Made by a program: the position numbers and the translations under genes. Below are positions 17,291-25,739 of a DNA stretch of 64,000 nucleotides, piece by piece (within the stretch, counting starts at the first letter, position 1; each line of letters opens with the position of its first letter). The stretch lies in NCBI RefSeq assembly GCF_016756315.1, contig NZ_AP024235.1, positions 2,852,001-2,916,000 on the forward strand, given 5' to 3'. Source of the stretch: Alteromonas sp. KC3. Its GTDB lineage: Bacteria > Pseudomonadota > Gammaproteobacteria > Enterobacterales > Alteromonadaceae. The notes under the pieces were generated by a model. It saw only the letters and a program-made list of their open reading frames with translations, did not search any database and was not told the origin of the DNA.

Positions 17291-19270
17291 ATGCCAGAGA
17301 ATTTAACGCGCAATAAGACAGAAGTTGATACGTCTAAAAGCCCTAACGTAAAGCTCAAACCTATATCCATGGGCGAATGTAAATGGAAGGACGGTTTTTG
17401 GGCCGAAAAAACTAAGCTTTGTGAAGAATCTATGATTCCGTATATGGGAAGCCTACTTACCGGTGAAATTGGCCATGCTCTAAATAACTTCAAAATCGTA
17501 ACGGGAGATTTTGATGGCGAGTTCGATGGTGAGTACTGGCATGACGCTGACTTCTTTAAATGGATGGAAGCAGCCTGCTACATGTATGGATTGAACAATG
17601 ACCAAAAGCTTCTGCAAGAAATGGACGAAATTATAGCCACCATTGCTAAAGCACAAGAAGATGACGGTTACCTTCATGCCTATATTCAAATCCATGGCAT
17701 TGAACATTTTTCAAACCGCAAGTATCACGAAATGTACAACTGTGGTCACCTTTATACCGCTGCATGTATTCATTATCGAATGACGGGTAAAACTAACTTT
17801 TTAGATATTGCCCTTAAAAATGCTAATTTGCTGGTATCAAAGTTCGGCCCTAACCCACCTGAGTTACGTCGTTTTGGTTTTAATCAAACCCAAATTATGG
17901 GTCTTGTTGAGCTTTATCGAACTGTAGGGAATGGAGATTACCTTAAGCTTGCTGAGCAATTTATCAACAATCGCGGCCAGGCAGAAATGGTGCATGACTC
18001 AACAACTATTGGCTATCCTATCGGCGATATGGTGCAAGAGCGCGTACCACTTCGCGAAGAAACTGAAGCTGCTGGTCATGCTGTATTGGCGCTTTATTAC
18101 TACGCTGGTGCAGCCGATGTTTACGCAGAGACAGGTGAAAAAGCGCTTATTGATGCCTTAGATCGTCTGTGGGTAAATGTCACGCAGAAGAAAATGTACG
18201 CCACCGGCGCCGTAGGGCAAACCCACTACGGTGCGTCTCCGCGTAGGGATATGATTGAAGAAGGTTTCATTGACGAATATATGATGCCTAACTTAACCGC
18301 TTACAACGAAACCTGTGCGAACATCTGCAACGCCATGTTTAGCCAAAGAATGCTGGGTATTCACGGCGAGTCAAAATACGCTGACATTATGGAGTTAGTT
18401 ATGCACAATTCTATGATGTCTGGTATTAGTGTATGTGGTACCAAGTACTACTACGCTAACCCTCTGCGTAAAATTAACGATGCCCGCGACTACGAAAATA
18501 TGAATACAGAATCGCCAGATCGCGAGCCCTATCTGTTCTGCTTCTGCTGCCCTCCTAACTTGGTGAGAACTGTTGCAAAGTCTTCATTATGGGCCTACAA
18601 CCGTTCAGACAACGGCATATCAGTGAATCTATATGGCGGTAACACATTAGAAACTACACTACTCGACGGCACAGAACTTAAGCTTACTCAAAGCACTGAG
18701 TATCCCTGGGAAGGCTTGGTAAAAATCACTATTGATGCGTGCAAAGAAGACGCTTTTGACATCATGCTACGCATTCCGGAGTGGTCGAAAGAAAACACGT
18801 TGAAAATTAACGGTGAAACCCTCGATATTGCGCTTGTTCCAGGTGAATTCGCGACAATTACTCGACAATGGAAAGCCGGTGATGTGATTGAACTAGATAT
18901 GCCAATGCATATTAAATTAATTGAAGGTCATGAGCGTATTGAGGAAGTACGCAATCAGGTAGCCGTTAAGCGCGGCCCGATAGTTTATTGCGTTGAGTCT
19001 CCTGATTTGCCTGAGTCAGCGAGCATTACTGATGTGTATTTACCAAGTGAATCCAACTTAACGGTAAATAGGAAGCCTTCATTCTTAGGTGGTGTCACAA
19101 CCATCGACGGTGAGGTACTTTTGCGCAAAGACAAAGGTAAGGGTATGTATCGCGATGTTACGCAGCCAGATTTTGAAAGCATGCATACACAATTCGTACC
19201 CTACTTTGTGTGGAGTAACCGCGGTGAAGCTGAAATGAGCGTGTTCTTACCGGTTATTTGGCAGCAGTAA
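17291..19270 (+). CDS. GH127-family hydrolase, probable alpha-1,3-(3,6-anhydro)-D-galactosidase
   Basis: A 659-residue DUF1680/GH127 protein without a signal peptide, so cytoplasmic. The family zinc-site signature is present: Glu and Cys in NETCANIC (about 340 and 342) and the Cys cluster in FCFCCPPN (Cys 417, 419, 420), which includes the cysteine nucleophile of characterised GH127 enzymes. The ATG at 17291 has GAGG six bases upstream and is preferred over an upstream GTG. Characterised GH127 members include beta-L-arabinofuranosidases. GH127 enzymes from carrageenan loci remove 3,6-anhydro-D-galactose from neocarra-oligosaccharides, which fits this locus best. It would release galactose and anhydrogalactose, the latter feeding the divergent dehydrogenase/cycloisomerase operon. 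Confidence 0.87.
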   Translation: MPENLTRNKTEVDTSKSPNVKLKPISMGECKWKDGFWAEKTKLCEESMIPYMGSLLTGEIGHALNNFKIVTGDFDGEFDGEYWHDADFFKWMEAACYMYGLNNDQKLLQEMDEIIATIAKAQEDDGYLHAYIQIHGIEHFSNRKYHEMYNCGHLYTAACIHYRMTGKTNFLDIALKNANLLVSKFGPNPPELRRFGFNQTQIMGLVELYRTVGNGDYLKLAEQFINNRGQAEMVHDSTTIGYPIGDMVQERVPLREETEAAGHAVLALYYYAGAADVYAETGEKALIDALDRLWVNVTQKKMYATGAVGQTHYGASPRRDMIEEGFIDEYMMPNLTAYNETCANICNAMFSQRMLGIHGESKYADIMELVMHNSMMSGISVCGTKYYYANPLRKINDARDYENMNTESPDREPYLFCFCCPPNLVRTVAKSSLWAYNRSDNGISVNLYGGNTLETTLLDGTELKLTQSTEYPWEGLVKITIDACKEDAFDIMLRIPEWSKENTLKINGETLDIALVPGEFATITRQWKAGDVIELDMPMHIKLIEGHERIEEVRNQVAVKRGPIVYCVESPDLPESASITDVYLPSESNLTVNRKPSFLGGVTTIDGEVLLRKDKGKGMYRDVTQPDFESMHTQFVPYFVWSNRGEAEMSVFLPVIWQQ

Positions 19271-19286
19271 GCACTGTATAGGAAAT

Positions 19287-19321
19287 AAAGTCTGCGATGT
19301 GTATGATTCGCAGGCTTTTTT
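19287..19321 (+). terminator. Terminator after the GH127 gene
   Basis: AAAG-T-CTGCGA paired with TCGCAG-G-CTTT, followed by T residues. Confidence 0.75.
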
Positions 19322-19626
19322 ACTTACCAATAACTAATCTTCTGTAGTTTTCAAAAACGTATTTATTGCTATGCAATATACTTGTCCTTATAGCTCAACT
19401 TTTTCAGAGGCACTCGACTCTATGCTTGTTGCATTAGCCGTTCTAGAACCTCTTCTCTCACTTGCGTTCCCAAAGTAGTTTCAGCTGAAGCTAGTAGAAA
19501 TTAACTTTTCATTTTGGCTACCAAATAATTCAAACGAAAAGCCGGGCCAGTAACTTTGTCGCTAGATTCATATACGAATCACTCGCAATAAAATAAATGT
19601 TGTAAACGTTTTGCAAATCGAGTGCA
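19322..19626. other. Non-coding spacer between convergent units
   Basis: No supported gene. A short imperfect symmetrical stretch, TTGTAAACGTTTTGCAA, lies near 19600. It is not near a start codon, and I assign no function. Confidence 0.4.
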
Positions 19627-19662
19627 CCAAAAAACAGACGTATCTAGACGTCTGTTTTTTGG
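19627..19662 (-). terminator. Strong bidirectional terminator after the sulfatase operon
   Basis: A perfect 14-bp stem, CCAAAAAACAGACG with CGTCTGTTTTTTGG, around an 8-nt loop. The A/T blocks give a T run on either strand. Confidence 0.85.
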
Positions 19663-19682
19663 TTGGGCAAACATTAAAAACG

Positions 19683-21125
19683 TTAATCTAACTCAAAGGT
19701 TTCACCGTAACGCGGCATATCTTCACTGCGCCACTCGTCTCCTTCCTTATGAATATGGAACCATTGGGGAGGTTTGTTCGACCATGCCCAATGACCAGCA
19801 TCTTTAACCATATCAGCTAAAAGCTGCGGGTATTGCGCACTTAAGTCATTGGTTTCGCCAATATCTTTAGCAACATCAAACAGTTTCCAACCTCCCGTTG
19901 AGGTAGTGCGAACCGCTTTGAAGTCATCACGACGAACAGAAACATCGTGCGCACCTTTACGGTGTCGCATTATAAACAAACTCTCCCCTTCGCGAGCACT
20001 TGTGTTATCAATAATGTGGGGAAGAATGTTTTTACCATCGAGCTTTTTACTTCTTGGAGCCTCACTTTGAGCAAGCGCCAGAAATGTTGGGTAGTAATCT
20101 AACGTTGAAACTGGTGCATCGTACTGTTTACCGCCTTTCAAACCTTTTGGCCAGTGAAAAAACATAGGTACGCGATGCCCGCCTTCTCTTGCACTACCTT
20201 TTCCTTCTTGCAAGGGTAGATTGACCCCTCCCCATTTGCGCTTACCACCGTTGTCACTGACAAAGACGATCAGCGTATTGTCATATTGTTTTGTCTTTTT
20301 AAGTGTTTCCACTATTTCCGCAATCCCGCGGTCTACGGCGTAAACCATGGCCAGATACGTACGACGCTTTTTATCTTTAATATGCGAAAAGAGAGCGAGG
20401 TCTTCTTCTTTCGCTTCTAACGGTACGTGCGGCGCGTTGTACGCTAAATACAAAAAGAAAGGCTGCTGCTTGTTCTGTCCCGACCTATCAATAAAATCAA
20501 CTGCTTCTCGAGTAAATGCATCGGTCAAGTATTCGGTTTCTCGCACTTCTTTTGTGTTACGCATTAGTGGCGTAATGTAATCGTTAAAACGTTTAACACC
20601 CGATGCTTTGGCCTTTTCATATTGAGCACGATATTGATCTGGGAAGAACTTATGACCACCACCTAAAAAACCATAAAACTCGTCGAAGCCTCTACTATTT
20701 GGCTGATAAGGTGCTTCCTCACCTAGATGCCACTTACCAATGGCGCCTGTATGATAACCAACCTGCTGCAATGCTTTACTAATAAATATTTCATTAGTAT
20801 CAATTCCCGTACTCGAACCATCGACCGGAAGATTGAAATCAGCACCAATTTTATGAGGGTAGCGCCCTGTCATAAGCGCAGTTCTACTTGGTCCACAAAA
20901 TGGGTGTGCTACATAACCTGAACTGAACCGCACTCCTTCGTTGGCAAGGGTATCCAAACTGGGGGTTTTAACGTCATTGTCGAAGCCGTGATAACCAACA
21001 TCAGCGTAACCTTGGTCGTCGGTTATAATAACCAAAATATTTGGCCTTTCTGCTTCTATCGCTACAGCAGGCAGCGCGGATAAGAAGCTCAGTGCCGCTA
21101 AAAGCTTAGTGACTTGTTTTTTCAT
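19683..21125 (-). CDS. S1-family formylglycine sulfatase
   Basis: A 480-residue secreted sulfatase. After the signal peptide (cut near AVA, about 22) comes the metal-binding strand NILVIITDDQGYADVG with the paired Asp at 36-37. The maturation motif FCGPSRTALMTGR has Cys77, which an FGE or anSME enzyme would convert to formylglycine. GKWHLG and FVSDNGG are further family motifs. AGGA precedes the ATG at 21125. Its start lies inside the last 20 bp of the other sulfatase gene, so translation is probably coupled. It is expected to remove galactose-4-sulfate or anhydrogalactose-2-sulfate from carrageenan oligosaccharides; which one cannot be told from sequence alone. S1_19 is a plausible subfamily, not confirmed. 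Confidence 0.9.
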   Translation of the reverse strand: MKKQVTKLLAALSFLSALPAVAIEAERPNILVIITDDQGYADVGYHGFDNDVKTPSLDTLANEGVRFSSGYVAHPFCGPSRTALMTGRYPHKIGADFNLPVDGSSTGIDTNEIFISKALQQVGYHTGAIGKWHLGEEAPYQPNSRGFDEFYGFLGGGHKFFPDQYRAQYEKAKASGVKRFNDYITPLMRNTKEVRETEYLTDAFTREAVDFIDRSGQNKQQPFFLYLAYNAPHVPLEAKEEDLALFSHIKDKKRRTYLAMVYAVDRGIAEIVETLKKTKQYDNTLIVFVSDNGGKRKWGGVNLPLQEGKGSAREGGHRVPMFFHWPKGLKGGKQYDAPVSTLDYYPTFLALAQSEAPRSKKLDGKNILPHIIDNTSAREGESLFIMRHRKGAHDVSVRRDDFKAVRTTSTGGWKLFDVAKDIGETNDLSAQYPQLLADMVKDAGHWAWSNKPPQWFHIHKEGDEWRSEDMPRYGETFELD

Positions 21126-22695
21126 ATCTGGCGTCCTTTAAATAGTGATTAGCGTGATATTCTAATTTTGTTAATGCTGGGTCTTCAGTGCGCTTTAGTT
21201 CCGAAATCAGTAGCTTAACCATATCTGAGCGCACGTTCGCATAACGCTGATCGTTGATAAGGTTGGCGACCTCACCAGGGTCTTTTTTAAGGTCGTAAAG
21301 TTCATCTAGATTTTCACCAGGGTTCCATACAAATTTGTATTCGGGTGTGCGAATTGCACGTATACCGAACCATGACCCGTTGTACCACTCATAGGCGTAA
21401 AGTGCTGTATCAGCCTGCCCTTCTTCCGCTTTATCACCTTCTAACATGAGCGGAATTAAGCTATGACCATCGTAGTCTTCTTCTGTTTCCAAATGCATCA
21501 TTTCAGTTAAGGTTGGCGTTACATCTATCAGCGATACTTGGCGCTTAACCACCCTAGGTGCAATATCAGGGTCCTTAATGAGAAGCGGCATTCGCATGAG
21601 CTCGTCATAAGCATAGGGCCCTTTGTCATAAAGCGTATGCTCACCAAGCATAGAACCTTGATCGCCCAACAATACAATGTGTAGGTCATCGTAAATGCCT
21701 TCTTCTTTCGCCTGTTGAATTAACTCACCAATAATCCGATCCACCATGGCGATAGCACCGTAATAATGCGCGCGTGCTTTTCGCCAGTCCATATCACTCA
21801 TATGACCCACATCATGCCAAGGCCACCAGACTGCACCTTGCGCCATAGGCTTGTTAATGCGTTTGACGAGATGATTACTTGGAAGCTCGAGTTCTGATGG
21901 GTTAAACATACTGGCGTAAGGTTCAGGTACGCGATAGGCAGGATGAGGTTGATTGAAACTGATAACACCGAAAAACGGACGTTCATCATTTGCCATTTGC
22001 GAAAGCATTTTCTTACCTGCTACCACTTTTTTATAGGCTTCAGTATCCTCATAGGAACCAAGAAGAGTTCTGTAATACTCATGTTTTTCGCCGTTTGAAT
22101 CGAGTTTACCTTCATAATAACCCTCAACTTGCTTAACTTTTCCTCTAGGCGTAAAAACTCGTGTAAAACGTTCCCTTGGTTCATGGCCGTGTGCCAAGTC
22201 TATTTCAGCACCGCGAAGCTCAGTACCTCGTGCACCGAGGTGCCACTTTCCTACGTGGCCGACAAGATATCCTGCCTCAGATGCTTTTTTGATGAGCCCA
22301 CCTTCGTTTAAATCTAACTCTGCTAAACGGGTATGATAAAGCTCTACGTTGTCATCAAGACCAGTTTTGTGTCCCCATTTCCCTGTATAAAACGCAGCAC
22401 GAGAAGGTGAACAAAGACCCGTAGTCGACATCGCATTATCGAAACGGGTACTTTCAGCTGCCAGCGCGTCAATATTAGGCGTATCCACCGGCCCTCCTCT
22501 GTAAGAAAACGTATCGAAACGCATATCATCGAACATCAAGACAAGCACGTTGGCACGCTTCTCAGTGCCGGTTACTTCTGTAACGGGTATAGTTTTCATT
22601 GAAGATGCGCCTACTGCGCTTTGACTCACACTAAAACCAAGCATGCTGCCTAAGACCACACACATTGTTTTTTTAAAGAGTGTTGATAGTGGCAT
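21106..22695 (-). CDS. S1-family formylglycine sulfatase, second type
   Basis: A 529-residue exported sulfatase, clearly divergent from its neighbour. The signal peptide core is about 9-27. Metal Asp residues sit in VLMFDDMRFD (56-57) and the maturation motif LCSPSRAAFYTGK has Cys95. GKWHLG and GDQGSMLGEH are further family landmarks. The start ATG at 22695 has GAGGTG at good spacing. It is the first gene of a two-sulfatase operon whose operator (22913) lies 217 bp upstream. Two sulfatases of different type suit iota-carrageenan, which carries one sulfate on galactose and one on anhydrogalactose. The sequence resembles S1 groups containing choline-sulfatase-like and S1_7-like enzymes, but I cannot fix the subfamily. 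Confidence 0.9.
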   Translation of the reverse strand: MPLSTLFKKTMCVVLGSMLGFSVSQSAVGASSMKTIPVTEVTGTEKRANVLVLMFDDMRFDTFSYRGGPVDTPNIDALAAESTRFDNAMSTTGLCSPSRAAFYTGKWGHKTGLDDNVELYHTRLAELDLNEGGLIKKASEAGYLVGHVGKWHLGARGTELRGAEIDLAHGHEPRERFTRVFTPRGKVKQVEGYYEGKLDSNGEKHEYYRTLLGSYEDTEAYKKVVAGKKMLSQMANDERPFFGVISFNQPHPAYRVPEPYASMFNPSELELPSNHLVKRINKPMAQGAVWWPWHDVGHMSDMDWRKARAHYYGAIAMVDRIIGELIQQAKEEGIYDDLHIVLLGDQGSMLGEHTLYDKGPYAYDELMRMPLLIKDPDIAPRVVKRQVSLIDVTPTLTEMMHLETEEDYDGHSLIPLMLEGDKAEEGQADTALYAYEWYNGSWFGIRAIRTPEYKFVWNPGENLDELYDLKKDPGEVANLINDQRYANVRSDMVKLLISELKRTEDPALTKLEYHANHYLKDARYEKTSH

Positions 22696-23093
22696 TTACT
22701 TCACCTCTTTGAATGCTGATATCAATTGATTGCATTTGCCCATATCCGCTTGGACAACCTCCGGAGAATGCTATGTGTTAGCTTGCTTTCTAAAGCGCAT
22801 TTATCACTACTAACCAGACATTTTGCTTTGAATCACATCACACAGTTAATTCCAAAATAGTTACCTAATCTACGCGAATTCGAATGAACGCACTAAATAG
22901 TATAACGAATTTAAACATATTATGTTTAAATGTAAAGCAAACTTGAGCGCTTGTTAATGAAAAGTTACTTAAAGTGAAGCTGGAATGAGATAGCGCGCAT
23001 AACTTAGTATGTTATTTGAGCATTATATTTGAAAGCGAGAGTGTGGCTAGATTTAATGAGGTTAACTACGGCTTTTATAGCCCTTTAAAACAG
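22696..23093. promoter_or_regulatory. Promoter region of sulfatase operon, otherwise empty
   Basis: An AT-rich stretch with operator site 6 inside it. No reading frame with a credible ribosome site was found. The 217-bp leader before the sulfatase ATG shows no clear structure. Confidence 0.4.
22913..22927. promoter_or_regulatory. PUL operator site 6
   Basis: AAACATATTATGTTT, perfect half-sites. Symmetry extends to TTTAAACAT/ATGTTTAAA. It controls the two-sulfatase operon. Confidence 0.8.
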
Positions 23094-23128
23094 AAAACCA
23101 GTGGCTATAGAAAATAGGCACTGGTTTT
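23094..23128 (-). terminator. Terminator after the GntR gene
   Basis: AAAACCAGTG with CACTGGTTTT around a 15-nt loop that contains a smaller CTAT/ATAG pairing. Confidence 0.75.
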
Positions 23129-23144
23129 ATCAATTTTAATTTCC

Positions 23145-23894
23145 TTATTCTTCTCTGAAGCTATCGCCGAAAGCCTCTTTCAACCTTCTAATAGCATCTT
23201 TGAGAAGTTTCTCTGTAAGGGCCTCTGCACCCTCTCCGTCCCCGCTTGCAATCATTTCATAAACATCTCTATGAAATTTAACTGAGTCGCTGTTTTTACG
23301 AGGATCTTGGTTAGTAATGCGAACACTTACTAGCAGGGCCGAGTAAATCATACCCTCCATAGCGGTCAAAAACTCATTGTGTGCAGCACGTAATACCGCT
23401 TGGTGAAATAAAGCATCAGCAACAATGAACTTTTCTAAAGAACCTGACTCTTGCTCCATCCGAATAACAGCATCTTCAATTTCTTTAAGTGCTTCAGGGT
23501 CAGCACGTTCAGCAGCCCAACGCGCGGCTTTAGGCTCAAATGCTAGCCTTACATCCATTAACTGACTAATGAAGTGTTCATTAGGTGGCGCTGTGATATG
23601 CCAAGCAAGCACGTCATCATCTAACAATATCCACTCGCTACGCGGGCGAACTTTAGTGCCAATCCCACGTCTGACATCCAAAAGCCCTTTGCCAACCAGA
23701 ATCTTTACCGCATCGCGAATAACTACGCGGCTAACCTGATAACGCTCTGCAAGCGAGTTTTCCTCTTCTAACAAAGTACCTGGCTCTAGAGAACCAGCAA
23801 CGATACGACGGCCAATTTCTTTCGCCACTTGCACAGACAGGCTTGGCGTCATTTTAGCAGCGCGTTTTAAGTCGTAATAAACTAATTCATTCAT
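23145..23894 (-). CDS. GntR-family regulator, FadR subfamily, probable locus regulator
   Basis: A 249-residue transcription factor. An N-terminal winged helix-turn-helix (about 15-82, with LAERYQVSRVVIRDAVKIL) is followed by an all-helical FCD ligand domain (about 90-230). The domain order and the sugar-acid gene context resemble DgoR-type galactonate regulators. It stands alone between the sulfatase operon and the kinase/aldolase operon. Operators of FadR-subfamily proteins are short palindromes with an odd spacer, often three bases, which is the geometry of the AAACAT-N3-ATGTTT sites in this locus. It is therefore the best candidate to bind them, probably as a repressor released by a sugar acid such as 2-keto-3-deoxygalactonate. 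Only a half-site precedes its own gene. Confidence 0.88.
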   Translation of the reverse strand: MNELVYYDLKRAAKMTPSLSVQVAKEIGRRIVAGSLEPGTLLEEENSLAERYQVSRVVIRDAVKILVGKGLLDVRRGIGTKVRPRSEWILLDDDVLAWHITAPPNEHFISQLMDVRLAFEPKAARWAAERADPEALKEIEDAVIRMEQESGSLEKFIVADALFHQAVLRAAHNEFLTAMEGMIYSALLVSVRITNQDPRKNSDSVKFHRDVYEMIASGDGEGAEALTEKLLKDAIRRLKEAFGDSFREE

Positions 23895-23915
23895 TTAATC
23901 GAACCCGATTACATT

Positions 23916-23930
23916 AAACATATGACAATC
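23916..23930. promoter_or_regulatory. Half operator in front of the GntR gene
   Basis: AAACATATGACAATC has one perfect half-site and a degraded second half, 21 bp upstream of the GntR start. It could be a weak autoregulatory site or chance. Confidence 0.35.
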
Positions 23931-24191
23931 TAAATCATAACACCTTTAGTTGAGTCACGCCATTGCGCTAGGGTCTTTGAGCCATCAGTTGTATTTACGC
24001 CAGCTTATTGTTGTAGCCAATGAACTCTTAGGTTAACCTTTAGCATCCACCGCAAGGCAAATTCTCTAGACCACTACGATATGCGTATATCTCCTCAACA
24101 TTATATTAAACTACTGCAAAGACCAAGTGTATTATCGTAACTCACTACCGAAAAAATGTCCTAGCGTAAGGAAATGCAATTAAGCAGAGAT

Positions 24192-24836
24192 TTAAGCGCC
24201 TTGTTCGCTTGACAGTGCTTTATATGTTTTCACGAACATTTTCGCTTTCTGTCTAACTTCCTCTAAAGCCATAGACGGCTTATAAAGCTGTGAACCTAAA
24301 CCAAAACCTTTAGCTCCGCAGCTCAAATAAGGAGACATGGACTCAGAAGTTGCGTCAATACCGCCAACGGGAAACAACGATATATTTGGCGGCAAAACGC
24401 TTTTTATCGCGCTCATCCCCCCCAAGCCTACCATGGAGATTGGAAATAATTTCAAATTGGTTGCCCCTGCATGCACAGCGTTAAATGCTTCGGTAGGGGT
24501 TATAACACCAGGATAGGTAACACACCCAGCATCAACAGCTGTTTTAATGACTTCTACATTGCAATTCGGTGTTACTACAAGATTTGCACCGGTATCTAAC
24601 ACTTGTTCAACCAAATCCAATCTCGTTACCGTTCCTGCACCTAATTCGAAGTTTTTAGTACCGTACTCATTAATAAGTAAACGTATACTTTCAAGCGCAT
24701 TAGGGCTGTTCAAGGGAACTTCTATTTTGGTAAATCCTGTCGTCACGAGTACGTTTGCGACATCCAAAATTTTCTGAGGTGTTACGCCCCGCAAAATGGC
24801 AATAAGAGGTACTTCAGCGGCCTTTTCACTGTTCAT
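24192..24836 (-). CDS. dgoA: 2-dehydro-3-deoxy-6-phosphogalactonate (KDPGal) aldolase
   Basis: A 214-residue class I aldolase of the KDPG/KDPGal family. It splits 2-keto-3-deoxy-6-phosphogalactonate into pyruvate and glyceraldehyde-3-phosphate. The Schiff-base lysine is in TNLKLFP (about 129). The opening IAILRGV and the IEVPLNSP motif with its Glu (about 39) are family landmarks. The ATG at 24836 has GGAG seven bases upstream and overlaps the end of the kinase gene by 11 bp. It is the last gene of the transporter-kinase-aldolase operon. The galacto rather than gluco specificity follows from its kinase partner. Confidence 0.92.
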   Translation of the reverse strand: MNSEKAAEVPLIAILRGVTPQKILDVANVLVTTGFTKIEVPLNSPNALESIRLLINEYGTKNFELGAGTVTRLDLVEQVLDTGANLVVTPNCNVEVIKTAVDAGCVTYPGVITPTEAFNAVHAGATNLKLFPISMVGLGGMSAIKSVLPPNISLFPVGGIDATSESMSPYLSCGAKGFGLGSQLYKPSMALEEVRQKAKMFVKTYKALSSEQGA

Positions 24837-25734
24837 TCTCAATCTCCTTGATAATTCTTGCTATGCCATTAAGGAAGCAGTTGTTCCCAGAAAACGTGTA
24901 TGTTTCTATTTGCAACTCTCTAGCAGCCAACTCATACCGTGCACACAATGCTTTGCCGCCGACCAAGTAGATATTTCTTTGTGTCGAGCTGTGAAGTTCA
25001 TTACCAATCAAAATTCCAGACAGGTAATCAGCCACTTCGTGATCGGCTAATTCTCCAAATAGCCTAAGCGCTCGGGCAGAAAAGATGTCATTGAGCAAAG
25101 CCCCCTCAGCAGTCCTTTTCACCCCCTTTATAAATGCACCTTCATTAATAACTTCCTGTGCTGGTAATGGCGGCTTTACTGATGAATAGTGACTTAGTAA
25201 AGCGTAAAGCTCACCTGTGAAATATGTAGAAAAGCTTGAGATAGCACCGCTTTTAATATCGACATGCTTACTGTGAGTACCCGGCAGTACAACGCGCATA
25301 TTGTTTGAATCGGTAAGCAGTGGTAAACCAAACACCTGGACTTCCTCACCACGCATAACGTCGCAATAGAGTTCAGCTGACCTATAGCTCACTCCAGGTA
25401 AAATTCTAGCTAGCGCCCCCCAGGGTAGCTCAAAACGAACCGCATTATGCGCAACATCAGATACTGATGCTGGTGCTGCAACATAAGGCACTTCTTTCCA
25501 TCCCGACGCAGAGCCAACCATCCCGGCCATTAGTACTGGGATATGATGGTAGCTTGATGTCATTGCTTTTAATTTCGGCTCTAATGCTTCAGCGAACTTA
25601 CCCTCTTTTATTTGTAGAAGGCCCAAAGGCGCCTCTATGGTGTCAATTAATGCCCCATTACTATCTAATCCAAAAAGCCGGAAGTTACTTGTGCCCCAGT
25701 CGACGACAAACGTGGCTATGCTGTTGTTGTTCAT
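24826..25734 (-). CDS. dgoK: 2-dehydro-3-deoxygalactonokinase
   Basis: A 302-residue kinase of the DgoK family. It starts with the phosphate-binding strand FVVDWGTSNFRLF, and contains PGTHSKH (about 150-156) and LVGGKALC near the C-terminus. It phosphorylates 2-keto-3-deoxygalactonate, the expected product of the cycloisomerase encoded at 15636, and hands it to the overlapping aldolase gene. The ATG at 25734 is 5 bp from the transporter stop, so all three genes form one operon. No signal peptide, so cytoplasmic. In carrageenan users the equivalent step is called DauC. Confidence 0.92.
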   Translation of the reverse strand: MNNNSIATFVVDWGTSNFRLFGLDSNGALIDTIEAPLGLLQIKEGKFAEALEPKLKAMTSSYHHIPVLMAGMVGSASGWKEVPYVAAPASVSDVAHNAVRFELPWGALARILPGVSYRSAELYCDVMRGEEVQVFGLPLLTDSNNMRVVLPGTHSKHVDIKSGAISSFSTYFTGELYALLSHYSSVKPPLPAQEVINEGAFIKGVKRTAEGALLNDIFSARALRLFGELADHEVADYLSGILIGNELHSSTQRNIYLVGGKALCARYELAARELQIETYTFSGNNCFLNGIARIIKEIENEQ

Positions 25735-25739
25735 CTAAA

